Positions 27,503-36,976 of a stretch of DNA of 64,000 nt are shown one piece after another. Source of the stretch: Bartonella sp. JB63 (GTDB lineage Bacteria > Pseudomonadota > Alphaproteobacteria > Rhizobiales > Rhizobiaceae); NCBI RefSeq assembly GCF_002022665.1, contig NZ_CP019788.1:868001-932000 (forward strand), given 5' to 3'. The notes under the pieces were generated by a model. It saw only the letters and a list, made by a program, of their open reading frames with translations. It did not search any database and was not told where the DNA came from. The position numbers and the translations under genes were made by a program. Position 1 is the stretch's first letter, and every line of letters begins with the position of its first letter.

Positions 27503-29152
27503 TTAGCGAGTGGTAATGTTTACATTATAGCGTTTCATTTTGATCGCTTGCAATTGTTTATCCACTTTTTTGAGTTTCTTAATGGTTGTAATAATGGTCT
27601 TTCCTTTACTTATTGATACGCCCAATTTTTTAGCAAAGTACTCACAGTCACCATCATAGAGTGCTTTCCATTGACGTGGAGAAAGACGAAAATTAATTTT
27701 AGCCATAAAATTATATAAATCTTGATGTTTCAAAGAAACACCTGACTCTAAAGTTTTCTCTAGCATACTTTCTGGCAAACTAAGAATGTTTTGAATCTCA
27801 TGGCTGGGCATTTCTACCGTGTGTTCACAACGCTTTCTTTTTTCCTGAAACTTCTTAAGAATTTCACACCTAACACCTTTTACAATCTGCGCATAATCTT
27901 CAACTGCATTAGCAAGTTTATCACAATTGCCTTTAAATGATTTAAACATCAAGTTTTTAATATAATTTGTGATTTTCGATTTGTGATTTTCGATTTGTGA
28001 TTTTCGATTTGTGATTTGTGTAACAAATGCTTTATAAGAATTCGGCTTTGTATTAATTAATTCCATAGCTTTGTTCAGCGCTTTTGAATCATTATAAACA
28101 AGTTTTGAATAATGCTCAATTTTCTCTTTTTGCTTTTGAACAGAGATATGTTTAACGAGATTTTTAACAATTTCATCTTCTGTCAAAGGAGCTATTTTTT
28201 CTCCTGGGATAAAAATATTTTCAAGGTTTTTAGTGCTTGAAACTGTAAAAGTAAGCTCATCATTAAGCTTTAATGTCCTTAATTGTTCTGGTGTCAAATG
28301 ATCCTTATTGCATACAATGCAAATACCTTGTTGTATTTCTATTACAACACAATCTAAACTAAAGTCTTTACAACGTCCCGTATAGACTACATCTTCTTTT
28401 GGCGCCATAATGATGTATTCTGACAACTTTGAATAACCAACCCTTTTTATAAAGTCCTTTAAAATAAGTCTCTTTTCTGGATTGGAAATATCTTCAAACA
28501 TATGTCGCATAGGCTCTAAATTTCCATCTCGCATTGCCTTAACACAAACATCCGTCATACGTCTTTGTGTCACGACAGAGAAATCAATCTGATGCCCTGC
28601 AGCTTCGGCAAGCTTAGAAAAAAACATTCGCTGCGTACGTCCATTACCTTCTCTAAAAGGATGTAGATAATTGATAGCATTAAATAACTCTGTTATCTGA
28701 TTTACAAATTCTTCACGTGATAAACCCTGTAAATTATTCTTCTCAACGAGTATTCGGTCTACCTTTTCTAAGCCTTCCTGTATTTCTTTACCAAATGCGA
28801 AAGTGAAATTGCAATCTCCCTTTCTCAGACATAATGCCGAGCAACTTACACCATCTGAAAATGTAAACAAGACATTACGGGTCCATCCAGCCCATTCAAA
28901 TGTATTCTCAAATAAACGCTTATGCAAATACTTTAGATAGTTAGAATCAAACCGTTCTGGACAAGGTTCTTTCTTCAAATTAACAGCTGCCTTTGCTGTA
29001 TCATGCGCACATCTCTCTAAGAAAAGAACAAAATCCGTAATATTATATTTATTTTTTAGCACATCACTATTAGGATAGAGAAAACCTTTGTGTAGAGGCG
29101 TAGGAAATTCTTCTAAAGTTATATTTAAACTTACCTGCTTCGTCTTTTTCAT
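27503..29152 (-). CDS. Fic-OB-BID effector (Bep-like, VirB/D4 type IV secretion substrate)
   Basis: 549 residues with three parts. The Fic domain (about 1-230) carries the complete motif HPFREGNGR at 164-172, predicting AMP-transfer to a host protein. A linker/OB region covers about 245-310. A BID domain follows at about 325-500, with a basic C-terminal tail (KKLKKVDKQLQAIKMKRYN) as used for VirB/D4 export. This is the Bep architecture of Bartonella. A 14-bp tandem repeat inside the BID-coding part adds residues about 380-396. A flap TFSD...C precedes the motif. No antitoxin-type neighbour is seen. The target is unknown. Confidence 0.9.
   Translation of the reverse strand: MKKTKQVSLNITLEEFPTPLHKGFLYPNSDVLKNKYNITDFVLFLERCAHDTAKAAVNLKKEPCPERFDSNYLKYLHKRLFENTFEWAGWTRNVLFTFSDGVSCSALCLRKGDCNFTFAFGKEIQEGLEKVDRILVEKNNLQGLSREEFVNQITELFNAINYLHPFREGNGRTQRMFFSKLAEAAGHQIDFSVVTQRRMTDVCVKAMRDGNLEPMRHMFEDISNPEKRLILKDFIKRVGYSKLSEYIIMAPKEDVVYTGRCKDFSLDCVVIEIQQGICIVCNKDHLTPEQLRTLKLNDELTFTVSSTKNLENIFIPGEKIAPLTEDEIVKNLVKHISVQKQKEKIEHYSKLVYNDSKALNKAMELINTKPNSYKAFVTQITNRKSQIENHKSKITNYIKNLMFKSFKGNCDKLANAVEDYAQIVKGVRCEILKKFQEKRKRCEHTVEMPSHEIQNILSLPESMLEKTLESGVSLKHQDLYNFMAKINFRLSPRQWKALYDGDCEYFAKKLGVSISKGKTIITTIKKLKKVDKQLQAIKMKRYNVNITTR
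27966..28018. repeat. 14-bp tandem repeat inside the Fic-BID gene
   Basis: TTTGTGATTTTCGA is repeated exactly at 27966-27979, 27980-27993 and 27994-28007, then partly from 28008. Because 14 is not a multiple of 3, successive copies are read in all three frames. Three copies (42 bp) add exactly 14 residues, giving NRKSQIENHKSKITN in the protein. Confidence 0.9.
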
Positions 29153-29411
29153 AGCTAAAGCCCATAAAATTAAATTTCTAAAATAAACCCTTCTTTGTCT
29201 ATTCTTCTAAAATTTCAAATATTTTAAGATAGAGAGCAATTCCTTCTCCTGCACACAAATTTGATAGTATGTTTTTATTCTCTATACTATCTTTATACTA
29301 AATACCAATAAAAAGCGCTTTCCTTCTTTCACGAGAAAGACAGCGTAAAAATCAAACAAATTTGCTAAAATTAATGGAAAAGCTCCGAACTAATAACATC
29401 TAAAAACTTTA

Positions 29412-30275
29412 TCATCTTATTAATGATTTATATTCAGCAATCCTTTTTCTATGGGATGAAATAGATACATTTTTCTCACTGACCAAAATTGAATTCCTAC
29501 TAAACCTCTCAAAAATAGTTTCATTTTTTTTGTTAACAAATTTATTTGCAGTCTCTGGATTTGATTTCACATATTCATTAATACGTCTAATACCTTGTGC
29601 ATGTTTGTAAAAAGTAACTGGGAGATATTTATCCAATTTATCATAAGATAAATACGATTTGCGATCACATAAAACACCGTTAATATTATCTTTGTGTATT
29701 CTCTCTAACTTATCTGTCTCACGATACAGTTTTTTGGCAAGAGCCAAACTGAAAATCGCGCACTCAGAGAAACTTCTCTGAATATCCATCTCCACAATAG
29801 AATAATAACAATCAGGCAATTGAGAAGCTTCAATGACTCTTTTCATTCTCGATATAAGTATATTTGAAACCTCATGATCAAGCTTTGTAGCCTCAAATAA
29901 TATCAAGGAAGTCTTTCTATCGATGGTTTTATGATCTATTACCACAAAATGGGGTATACTCCCATTTAGTACATCCGTTATAAACCTCGAAGACTGAACC
30001 CCATCATTGATAGTTGTTTTGATCGATAAGCAAAGATCTTCAGATGTCATAGCAAGTTTAAGATTCATCGCTGGATATTTACTGTTTGCCTGCTTTATTA
30101 AAGCAGGCATCATTTTAAAATCTATGCTCACATAATCTTTTCTTATCCAACTCCCATCAGTTATGTCATTCTCCAAACGAGTAATAACACCTTCTAATAC
30201 CTCTTTCAAGATATCATTTCCCTCAGTTAGGAATGGATCATTGGCCCGATCAATTAAATTTGATAACTGAAACAT
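29412..30275 (-). CDS. YopJ-family acetyltransferase effector, copy 2
   Basis: 287 residues, similar to copy 1 and to Yersinia YopJ throughout. The presumed triad is H109 (IPHFVVIDHK), E128 (LILFEA) and C172 (FSECAIF), the same residue numbers as in YopJ. The block LDKYLPVTFYKHAQ and the end KRIAEYKSLIR are also conserved. It lies 259 bases upstream of the Fic-BID gene on the same strand, so an effector cluster is likely. There is no signal peptide or BID domain, leaving the secretion route open. Length equals that of YopJ. Confidence 0.9.
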   Translation of the reverse strand: MFQLSNLIDRANDPFLTEGNDILKEVLEGVITRLENDITDGSWIRKDYVSIDFKMMPALIKQANSKYPAMNLKLAMTSEDLCLSIKTTINDGVQSSRFITDVLNGSIPHFVVIDHKTIDRKTSLILFEATKLDHEVSNILISRMKRVIEASQLPDCYYSIVEMDIQRSFSECAIFSLALAKKLYRETDKLERIHKDNINGVLCDRKSYLSYDKLDKYLPVTFYKHAQGIRRINEYVKSNPETANKFVNKKNETIFERFSRNSILVSEKNVSISSHRKRIAEYKSLIR

Positions 30276-30539
30276 AGTATTAACTTTTGTATCAAAACCG
30301 AGCTTTTGAATATTGAATTTTGTATTAACTAATTAGGTGACATCTTGCATTAAGAAACTCCACGCACTTAAGATAAAGCCACGCTTTAAATTTAAGCAAC
30401 TTCCATTACACTCTGCTACAATCTTATTTTAGTTTTTTAATTCTATCTTCTTTTTTAAACTTAAAATCTCAAAAAGACGCATATAGATAATAATCAAACT
30501 GAAAGAATGTAAGACTCTTTTTCAATTTAATAAGCTAAA

Positions 30540-31358
30540 TCAAAATTTATAAGCTACACCAACACGAAAATCATTGGATTTATATTTAATTTCAAATTTT
30601 TCTGTAAATTTCTTTTTATTAAAATCTGAATAACGGTACTCCGCACGTAAAATAAGATTATCGGTCATTGCAAGATCTAAACCACCGCCCACGGTAAAAC
30701 CAATCATTGTTTTTTCTTCAGATATTGAAGAAAAATCTGATTCTGATTGTGGTAATACCTTGTTCTTAAGAAGTTGTGCTGCCGCTTCTAATATATAAGA
30801 ATTTTTAAGATGTGTATAAGCAACACCACCAGCAAAATAAGGCATGACACGATCAAAACCAAATCCGACACGAATCCGTGTAGCACCAACCCATTTTTGT
30901 TCTACAGTTTGTTTTAAACCCAAAAATTCCTCAATTGGAGATACTATGTTATTAGTGTCAATTCTTTTTTTAAGAAGCGTTAAAAAATTATTTACATCGA
31001 TAGATTTTGTATCCTTTGCACTCGACCAATTAATATCTGTATCAAAACCTACAACAAGCCCATTGTTGATATCAACATTCGAACCCGCATAAAGACCACC
31101 TATAACACCCGAAAGTTTAAGTGATGAATTATTTTTAAACAAAAATTCTTTTTTTTCACCTCGAGGGCTCAGATAATAGGAAGCATTCGGACCTTCAAAA
31201 CCACCAACATGCCCACCAAAATAAAAACCTGTCCATGAAAAGGGAGGAAGAGAAATGACCGGTGGAACAGTAGATGACTGATAGGGAATTACAAAATCTG
31301 CTGCCTGCGCTACAGAAACTGAAAGTAATGCAAAAATAGATGTTGTTAAACGTTTCAT
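30540..31358 (-). CDS. Hbp/Omp25-family outer-membrane protein (hemin-binding type)
   Basis: Small beta-barrel of the Omp25/Omp31/Hbp family. From the ATG at 31358 (MKRLTTSIFALLSVSVAQAA) it is 272 residues with a signal peptide cleaved after AQA. Then come FSWTGFYFGGHVGG, the typical first strand, and a C-terminal strand series (LILRAEYRYSDFNKKKF, NDFRVGVAYKF) ending in Phe. Bartonella Hbp proteins bind hemin and are iron/heme regulated; that role is inferred. The region inserted in the middle (about 120-180) is variable. Confidence 0.85.
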   Translation of the reverse strand: MKRLTTSIFALLSVSVAQAADFVIPYQSSTVPPVISLPPFSWTGFYFGGHVGGFEGPNASYYLSPRGEKKEFLFKNNSSLKLSGVIGGLYAGSNVDINNGLVVGFDTDINWSSAKDTKSIDVNNFLTLLKKRIDTNNIVSPIEEFLGLKQTVEQKWVGATRIRVGFGFDRVMPYFAGGVAYTHLKNSYILEAAAQLLKNKVLPQSESDFSSISEEKTMIGFTVGGGLDLAMTDNLILRAEYRYSDFNKKKFTEKFEIKYKSNDFRVGVAYKF

Positions 31359-31963
31359 ATAAAACTCCAAAAACACATATAGAATACGTAATGATACATT
31401 TTTTTCAAATTAAAGTATGTAGTAAAAATAATACAATTACAGAAAATAATAATAAAATATCGCTGAAATTTATCATTTTCTATAGTTCTACACTGAAGCA
31501 CTCAAGCATTAATCAATATTATTTTTTTTATTTTATTAATAACGTAATGATCTTTAAAAAAGATAATCTAATTACAAAATAATTTTTTCGAGTGCTTAAA
31601 CAAATAATTAATTAAAGCATTTTCTGTAATTTTAATTACTACCATAAATTAGGATCTTTTAATAAAGTAAATATGCTATACTCAAAATGAAATTAATTTA
31701 CCTTTAGAAAGATATCACCTGTCAGATATTAATTAAAATTGTAAATTATTTTATTCAATTCTAATCTCAATCAATATTTTCTAGAATTTCTTGCCTAAGA
31801 TTTCTGCTTTTGCTACAGAAATCCATAATTTGATGATTAATAATTCATTACATAATAAATAGTGCTTTTCGACAACTCCATAAGAGTATTTAGATACTAA
31901 AATATAATAATTTATCGTTACACTTTCTTGAAGAGATATCCAAATATTGAATAGATAAAAAAT
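31359..31963. other. Long AT-rich upstream region of the Hbp-like gene
   Basis: About 600 bases between the Hbp-like gene start and the pdxJ stop. No convincing gene. Hbp genes are regulated in response to heme and iron, so operators may lie here, but I could not identify one with confidence. Confidence 0.4.
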
Positions 31964-32698
31964 TTATACCAATAACTGAATAAAACGCTGAACAGTTTCA
32001 TGCATTCCATATTCTAATGCATCAGCGATAAGTCCATGGCCAATAGAAACTTCATTAATCCAATGAATCCGATCAACAAGAGCAGGAAGATTAGCAATTG
32101 TCAGATCATGGCCTACATTAATATTTAATTGTAATTGCCTCGCCTTCTGTGCTGCTAAAACTAATTTATCTAACTCTTGTGCTTGCTTTTTTTCATCATT
32201 AAACGCACCACCATAGGATCCAGTATAAAATTCTATACAATCAGCACCAATAATTTTAGCAATATCGAGACCATCTAAAACTGTATTAGCGAATAATGAC
32301 ACACGAATATTTTTTTCTTTTAAACGCCGAATAATAGGTGCTAAAAATTCTGCATTGCTAGCAAAATCCCAACCATGATCAGAAGTTGACTGATCTGGAG
32401 CGTCGGGAACAAGAGTAATCTGATCAGCATATTTTTCTGCTAAATCTAAAAATGTATCACTTGGATAACCTTCAATATTAAATTCAGCATCAGGAAAAGA
32501 ATTATTTATTAAAAAACGTATATTTGGTAAATCAACAAAACGGATATGTCTTTCATCCGGACGTGGATGAACCGTCAAACCTGCTGCACCAGCAGAAAGT
32601 GCTATATAACCAATATTTTCAATGCTTGGCCATGGAAGATTACGCCTGTTGCGCAAAACAGCAACAGCATTAAGATTAACTGAAAGTTTAATTGCCAT
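31964..32698 (-). CDS. pdxJ: Pyridoxine 5'-phosphate synthase
   Basis: Last step of de novo vitamin B6 synthesis: condenses 1-deoxyxylulose 5-phosphate with 3-amino-2-oxopropyl phosphate. The 244-residue TIM barrel shows [16 protein letters not shown] at the N-terminus, the active-site segment [15 protein letters not shown] and FNIEGYPS, and the phosphate-binding YTGSYGGAF and [13 protein letters not shown]. Length is normal. It lies 80 bases downstream of the RecD-like helicase gene on the same strand. Confidence 0.95.
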   Translation of the reverse strand: MAIKLSVNLNAVAVLRNRRNLPWPSIENIGYIALSAGAAGLTVHPRPDERHIRFVDLPNIRFLINNSFPDAEFNIEGYPSDTFLDLAEKYADQITLVPDAPDQSTSDHGWDFASNAEFLAPIIRRLKEKNIRVSLFANTVLDGLDIAKIIGADCIEFYTGSYGGAFNDEKKQAQELDKLVLAAQKARQLQLNINVGHDLTIANLPALVDRIHWINEVSIGHGLIADALEYGMHETVQRFIQLLV

Positions 32699-32777
32699 AC
32701 ACTATCCCATTTCTATAATATTCTGACATTAAAAAGAAATATATCTTAGCATAATAAAACAATAAAATATTCTTGCG

Positions 32778-33899
32778 CTATCGAACAACTGTTAAGCGCT
32801 CTGCTGCTCGTGTAATTCCGGTATAGAGCCAACGTGCGTACATGTCACGAAATGCAAAACTTTCATCAAATAAAACCACATTATCCCATTGAGAGCCTTG
32901 AGCTTTATGGACAGTTAACGCATATCCATAATCAAAATCATCATATCGTTTTTTTAATTGCCATGAAACTTGACTATTAGGATTTTCAAAAATTACTTTT
33001 AGAAGTTTAATTTTTGCTACGCCACGTTCACTATCTTCTGGTTTAATAATAAGATTTATACCTGGTTTAACAGTCTCTTTTTGTGAAGTCAGAACTTTCC
33101 ATAAAGAGCCATTCAACAAACCTTTAGTAGGATCATTTCGTAAACATACAAGTTTGTCTCCAACCTGCGGAAAATTGATTGTAAATCCTTTTAATTCACG
33201 CAAACGTTTATTATAAAGGTGACGTGTTCGATTAATCCCTACTAAAAGCTGATCTGCTTCCATTACTAACTGTTGATTAAACTCTTTACGAGTAATAACA
33301 CGCGCCGAACCATAATCTCCATAAGCAATATCACGTCCCTCACGCACATACATAGCCAAACGAATAATTGGATTATCACGTGCTTGTCTATGAATTTCTG
33401 ATAATAGAAAATCTGGTGCACTCTCAGAAAAAAAACTACTCCCCGATATCGGAGGTAACTGACCAGGATCACCAAGAACAAGAATTGGTGTTCGAAAACT
33501 CATTAAATCACGTGCTAATTGCTCATCAACCATTGAGCATTCATCAACAATAACAAGTTTAGCTTGTGCAACCGGACTTTGTCGATTCAATGCAAATGTT
33601 GGAGCAAGCGATGTTTTACCTGTCACTTCATCAGAAACTTCTTCTTCACCGCGAGGGCAATAAATCAATGAATGAATGGTACGCGCATTACTCGCTCCCT
33701 TAGAACGTAAAACTTGAGCTGCTTTACCTGTAAATGCAGTAAACTGAACAGGACCATCAACTGTTTCAGCAAAATACCGAGCAAGTGTTGTCTTTCCTGT
33801 TCCTGCGTAACCAAAAAGACGAAAAACAGGTGACTTACCATTTTTCAACCACGCAGCTACAGCCTTTAACGCATTATCCTGTTCTGTTGAAAACTGCAT
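32778..33899 (-). CDS. RecD-like ATP-dependent DNA helicase (short form)
   Basis: 373-residue SF1 helicase. Motifs are Walker A GYAGTGKTTLAR (about 30-41), Walker B VIVDECSMVD (about 110-119), GDPGQLPP, and at the C-terminus YGYALTVHKAQGSQWDNVVL with the motif VI segment WLYTGITRAAERL. It lacks the N-terminal half of full RecD/RecD2 and corresponds to the compact helicase annotated in Rhizobiales as RecD-like or exonuclease V alpha-like. There are no RecB/RecC genes nearby. A DNA-repair role is inferred. Confidence 0.85.
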   Translation of the reverse strand: MQFSTEQDNALKAVAAWLKNGKSPVFRLFGYAGTGKTTLARYFAETVDGPVQFTAFTGKAAQVLRSKGASNARTIHSLIYCPRGEEEVSDEVTGKTSLAPTFALNRQSPVAQAKLVIVDECSMVDEQLARDLMSFRTPILVLGDPGQLPPISGSSFFSESAPDFLLSEIHRQARDNPIIRLAMYVREGRDIAYGDYGSARVITRKEFNQQLVMEADQLLVGINRTRHLYNKRLRELKGFTINFPQVGDKLVCLRNDPTKGLLNGSLWKVLTSQKETVKPGINLIIKPEDSERGVAKIKLLKVIFENPNSQVSWQLKKRYDDFDYGYALTVHKAQGSQWDNVVLFDESFAFRDMYARWLYTGITRAAERLTVVR

Positions 33900-34370
33900 G
33901 ACCTATAAAATAAGATTCGCATAAAAAGTTCAAGCACTCTAAACAAACATCATTGTAAGAAACAGCTTATCTGCACAGTATTCTCTAAGCTACAATTCAT
34001 TATTGCCACACTATTGGTGTATTCTATGACAGATTAAAACACACAAAACATTAACAAATTGATTAATTTTAAAATCTTCAATCATTTCAAAAATGAAGCG
34101 ACTAAAATAAAATTTTAAATCTGGATTTGTAATGCTTTTCACTTTTCATACAAATATTTGTTCTTCAATAGAAATAACATGAGCCATTGATATGAGAAGA
34201 AAACATCATATGACTATATCTCCAAATAATGTATGTATAGTCAAAAACATTATTGTACGGATAGAATCCTAATTTTATCGATGCTATTTATTAATCAAAA
34301 ATTATCTTTAAAAAATTTTTTGTTTAAAATACTTTCTGCTGTTTGAGTTATCCTCAAACGTTTAATATTT
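33900..34370. other. Spacer between the RecD-like gene and miaA
   Basis: About 470 AT-rich bases with no gene, RNA or strong hairpin that I can support. Confidence 0.4.
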
Positions 34371-35249
34371 TTACGCAGCAATAATCTTCCATTCCCCACT
34401 CAATTGATTACGAAACCAAGTCATTTGCCTTTTTGCATATCTTCTAGTTTGTGTTTTCGCTGTTTCAATAGCATTTTCAAAACTTAAATATCCATCTAAA
34501 TAAGCTATAAGTTCAGGTAAACCAATAGCTTTCATCGCTGGCAATAAAGGAGAAAGCATAAGCTTTCTTACAGCAAGCACCTCTTCTAACACTCCCTGTT
34601 TAACCATATTATCAAATCTCTTATTGATTCTCTGATAAAGCTCCTGACGCGGTGGAATGAGAAGAATTTTTTCTAAGCAATCCTTTTCAATCAAAGATGT
34701 AGTTTTTTTCTTTTGCCACCAACTGAGCGTTTGGCCAGTCACATCGTAAACTTCTAAAGCGCGTATAATGCGTTGGCTATCTTGCTGAACAATACGCTCG
34801 GAGAGTGCAGCATCAACCTGTAATAACTGACGATAAAGGCTCTCAGCTCCTTCTTCTTGAAGTCGGCGTCTCCATTTCTGCCGAAAGACATCTGGAATAT
34901 GAGGAATTTCTGAAAATCCTTCCAGAAGCGCACGAAAATAGAGTCCTGTTCCACCAACAAAAATAATTGATTGAGCTGTAATTAAAAAACTTAAAAGTTT
35001 TTCGACATCACGTAACCATTGTCCTACAGAATAATTAAGAGCAGGACTCACAGAACCATAAAGATAATGTGGAACAATCATAGTATCAGATTTTGTCGGT
35101 CGTGCCGTCAAAATGTTTAAGATATCATAAACTTGCATTGAATCGGTATTAACAATGACAGCATTTTTTTCCTGAGCCATTTTTAATGCAAGTTTTGATT
35201 TACCGCTTGCAGTTGGGCCAGCTATCAATGTAACTGTTCTTTGCGTCAT
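34371..35249 (-). CDS. miaA: tRNA dimethylallyltransferase
   Basis: Adds the dimethylallyl group to A37 of tRNAs reading UNN codons. The 292 residues include the P-loop GPTASGKSKLA (11-21), NTDSMQVYDILNILTARPT, FVGGTGLYFRALLEG and the C-terminal TRRYAKRQMTWFRNQ. All are diagnostic. It lies 81 bases downstream of the degP-like gene on the same strand. It appears complete. Confidence 0.95.
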   Translation of the reverse strand: MTQRTVTLIAGPTASGKSKLALKMAQEKNAVIVNTDSMQVYDILNILTARPTKSDTMIVPHYLYGSVSPALNYSVGQWLRDVEKLLSFLITAQSIIFVGGTGLYFRALLEGFSEIPHIPDVFRQKWRRRLQEEGAESLYRQLLQVDAALSERIVQQDSQRIIRALEVYDVTGQTLSWWQKKKTTSLIEKDCLEKILLIPPRQELYQRINKRFDNMVKQGVLEEVLAVRKLMLSPLLPAMKAIGLPELIAYLDGYLSFENAIETAKTQTRRYAKRQMTWFRNQLSGEWKIIAA

Positions 35250-35330
35250 GAAAAGGAATGCCTTTATTTTTTTCCTGCAAATATCACTCTCATAATAATG
35301 AGATCAATAACAAATAAGGAAATTAAAATA

Positions 35331-36815
35331 TCAATCCATTTGGATTGTTACAAATCGCAATTCTCCATCTGGACGCGCAACAACAAATAAAGCATTTTTA
35401 CGCCCAGCTTCACGTAATTTATGAAAACGCCTTTTGGCATCCTCAATTGTTGTCATTGCATTCTGATTAATATCAACAATCACCTCACCAACACGGATAC
35501 GCTTCTTATCAGCTACACTATTTTTTGCAACAAATGTTACAATTAATCCATTAACCTTATCCGAAATCGAATAACGTTGACGTAAATCAGCTGTCAGTTC
35601 TGATAACACCATTCCCATAAATTGCATTGTCATCTTTTCTGAAAAACTATCGCTTTTTTCATTATTAGAGTTTTCCATTATATCTTCATCTGAATCCGTT
35701 TCAACCAAACGCCCAACCTTAACTTTGATTTTTTTCTCTTGCTTATCACGCAAGACCGTAACATTAACTACTTGCCCTTCTGAAACTTCTGCTACTAAAC
35801 GCGGCAAATCATGAGCATTTTTAATTTTGGTATTTCCAAAACTAATAATAACATCACCAACATGCAACTGACTATTATCAACTTCTGCATTTTCTATTTT
35901 ACTTGCAACTAATGCTCCAACAGCTTTATCTAATTTTAAATTTTTGGCAATATCATCTGTAACTGGTTGAATTCGAATAGCTAGCCAACCACGCTTTACT
36001 TCTCCAAAATCACGCAACTGATTGATAACAGAAAGAGCCATATCAGATGGTATAGCAAAGCCAATACCAATCGATCCACCGGAAGGAGAAACAATCGCTG
36101 TATTAATTCCAATCACCTCGCCATTTCTATCAAACAGCGGACCTCCAGAATTACCTCGATTAATTGCTGCATCTGTTTGAATAAAATTATCATAAGGTCC
36201 AGCATTAAGATCACGATTACGCGCAGAAATAATTCCAACCGTTACACTGCCACCAAAACCAAAGGGATTACCTATAGCCATAACCCAATCACCAATACGT
36301 GCTTTTTCTGAATTACCAAAACGTACAGCTGTCAATTTTTTCTTCTCTGGAGCAACTTGAAGCAAAGCTAAATCTGTTTTGCTATCTTTTCCAAGCAACT
36401 TTGCCTTTAGCTTTGTGCCATCAGTAAAATTAACTTCAATATCATCAGCGTCAACGATAACATGATAATTTGTAACTATAAGCCCTTTTTGTGCATCAAT
36501 CACAAAACCTGATCCTAAAGAACGAATTTTTTGAAATTGACCATCCTTCTTATCATCTTCAGATGCAAAAAAATCATCAAAATATTCTTGTAATAATGAA
36601 TCTTGTGGGATAACCGGTGAAGAAGTAACCTCATCTTGCTCAGTCCCATCAACCGTTTGTGCTGTAGAAATATTCACTACAGTATCTAAAAGCGTCGCAA
36701 CTAAATCAGGCACTGATAACGGTGCATCTTTCTCCAAAATAACATTGGACCACCCTATTGCCCCGGATAAAAAAATAGAGACAGTGGTCATTATAGCAAG
36801 ACGCTTAAGAAACAT
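35331..36815 (-). CDS. degP: DegP/HtrA-type periplasmic serine protease
   Basis: Periplasmic protease/chaperone of 494 aa from the ATG at 36815 (MFLKRLAIMTTVSIFLSGAI, an uncleaved-looking or signal segment). Numbered from seven codons further upstream, the catalytic triad is H125 (NYHVI), D155 (KTDLALL) and S230 (GNSGGP). Two PDZ domains follow (about 285-370 and 405-495). It lies downstream of hflK-hflC, as in many alphaproteobacteria, so the three form a membrane and envelope quality-control group. DegP or DegQ-like naming is uncertain. Confidence 0.92.
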   Translation of the reverse strand: MFLKRLAIMTTVSIFLSGAIGWSNVILEKDAPLSVPDLVATLLDTVVNISTAQTVDGTEQDEVTSSPVIPQDSLLQEYFDDFFASEDDKKDGQFQKIRSLGSGFVIDAQKGLIVTNYHVIVDADDIEVNFTDGTKLKAKLLGKDSKTDLALLQVAPEKKKLTAVRFGNSEKARIGDWVMAIGNPFGFGGSVTVGIISARNRDLNAGPYDNFIQTDAAINRGNSGGPLFDRNGEVIGINTAIVSPSGGSIGIGFAIPSDMALSVINQLRDFGEVKRGWLAIRIQPVTDDIAKNLKLDKAVGALVASKIENAEVDNSQLHVGDVIISFGNTKIKNAHDLPRLVAEVSEGQVVNVTVLRDKQEKKIKVKVGRLVETDSDEDIMENSNNEKSDSFSEKMTMQFMGMVLSELTADLRQRYSISDKVNGLIVTFVAKNSVADKKRIRVGEVIVDINQNAMTTIEDAKRRFHKLREAGRKNALFVVARPDGELRFVTIQMD

Positions 36816-36976
36816 ATTTTTACCTATAATATACACTTAGCTAATACCGCTAAAACATCATTAAATCCATTTATATGAAACTAGCATACCCTCTACAATA
36901 TCATATTACTTTCATCTCAAAGAAAGAAATATTAAATCAAGTTTTTCAAAAAACAACATAATCTTATGATAGCTTT

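Noticed and set aside
31340-31582. 80-codon plus-strand frame upstream of the Hbp-like gene
   Set aside because: Overlaps the Hbp-like gene start, is rich in Asn/Ile/Lys from AT-rich DNA and has no ribosome binding site.
32778-33899. Full RecBCD exonuclease V alpha subunit
   Set aside because: At 373 aa it is too short and no recB or recC lies nearby; it is a compact RecD-like helicase.
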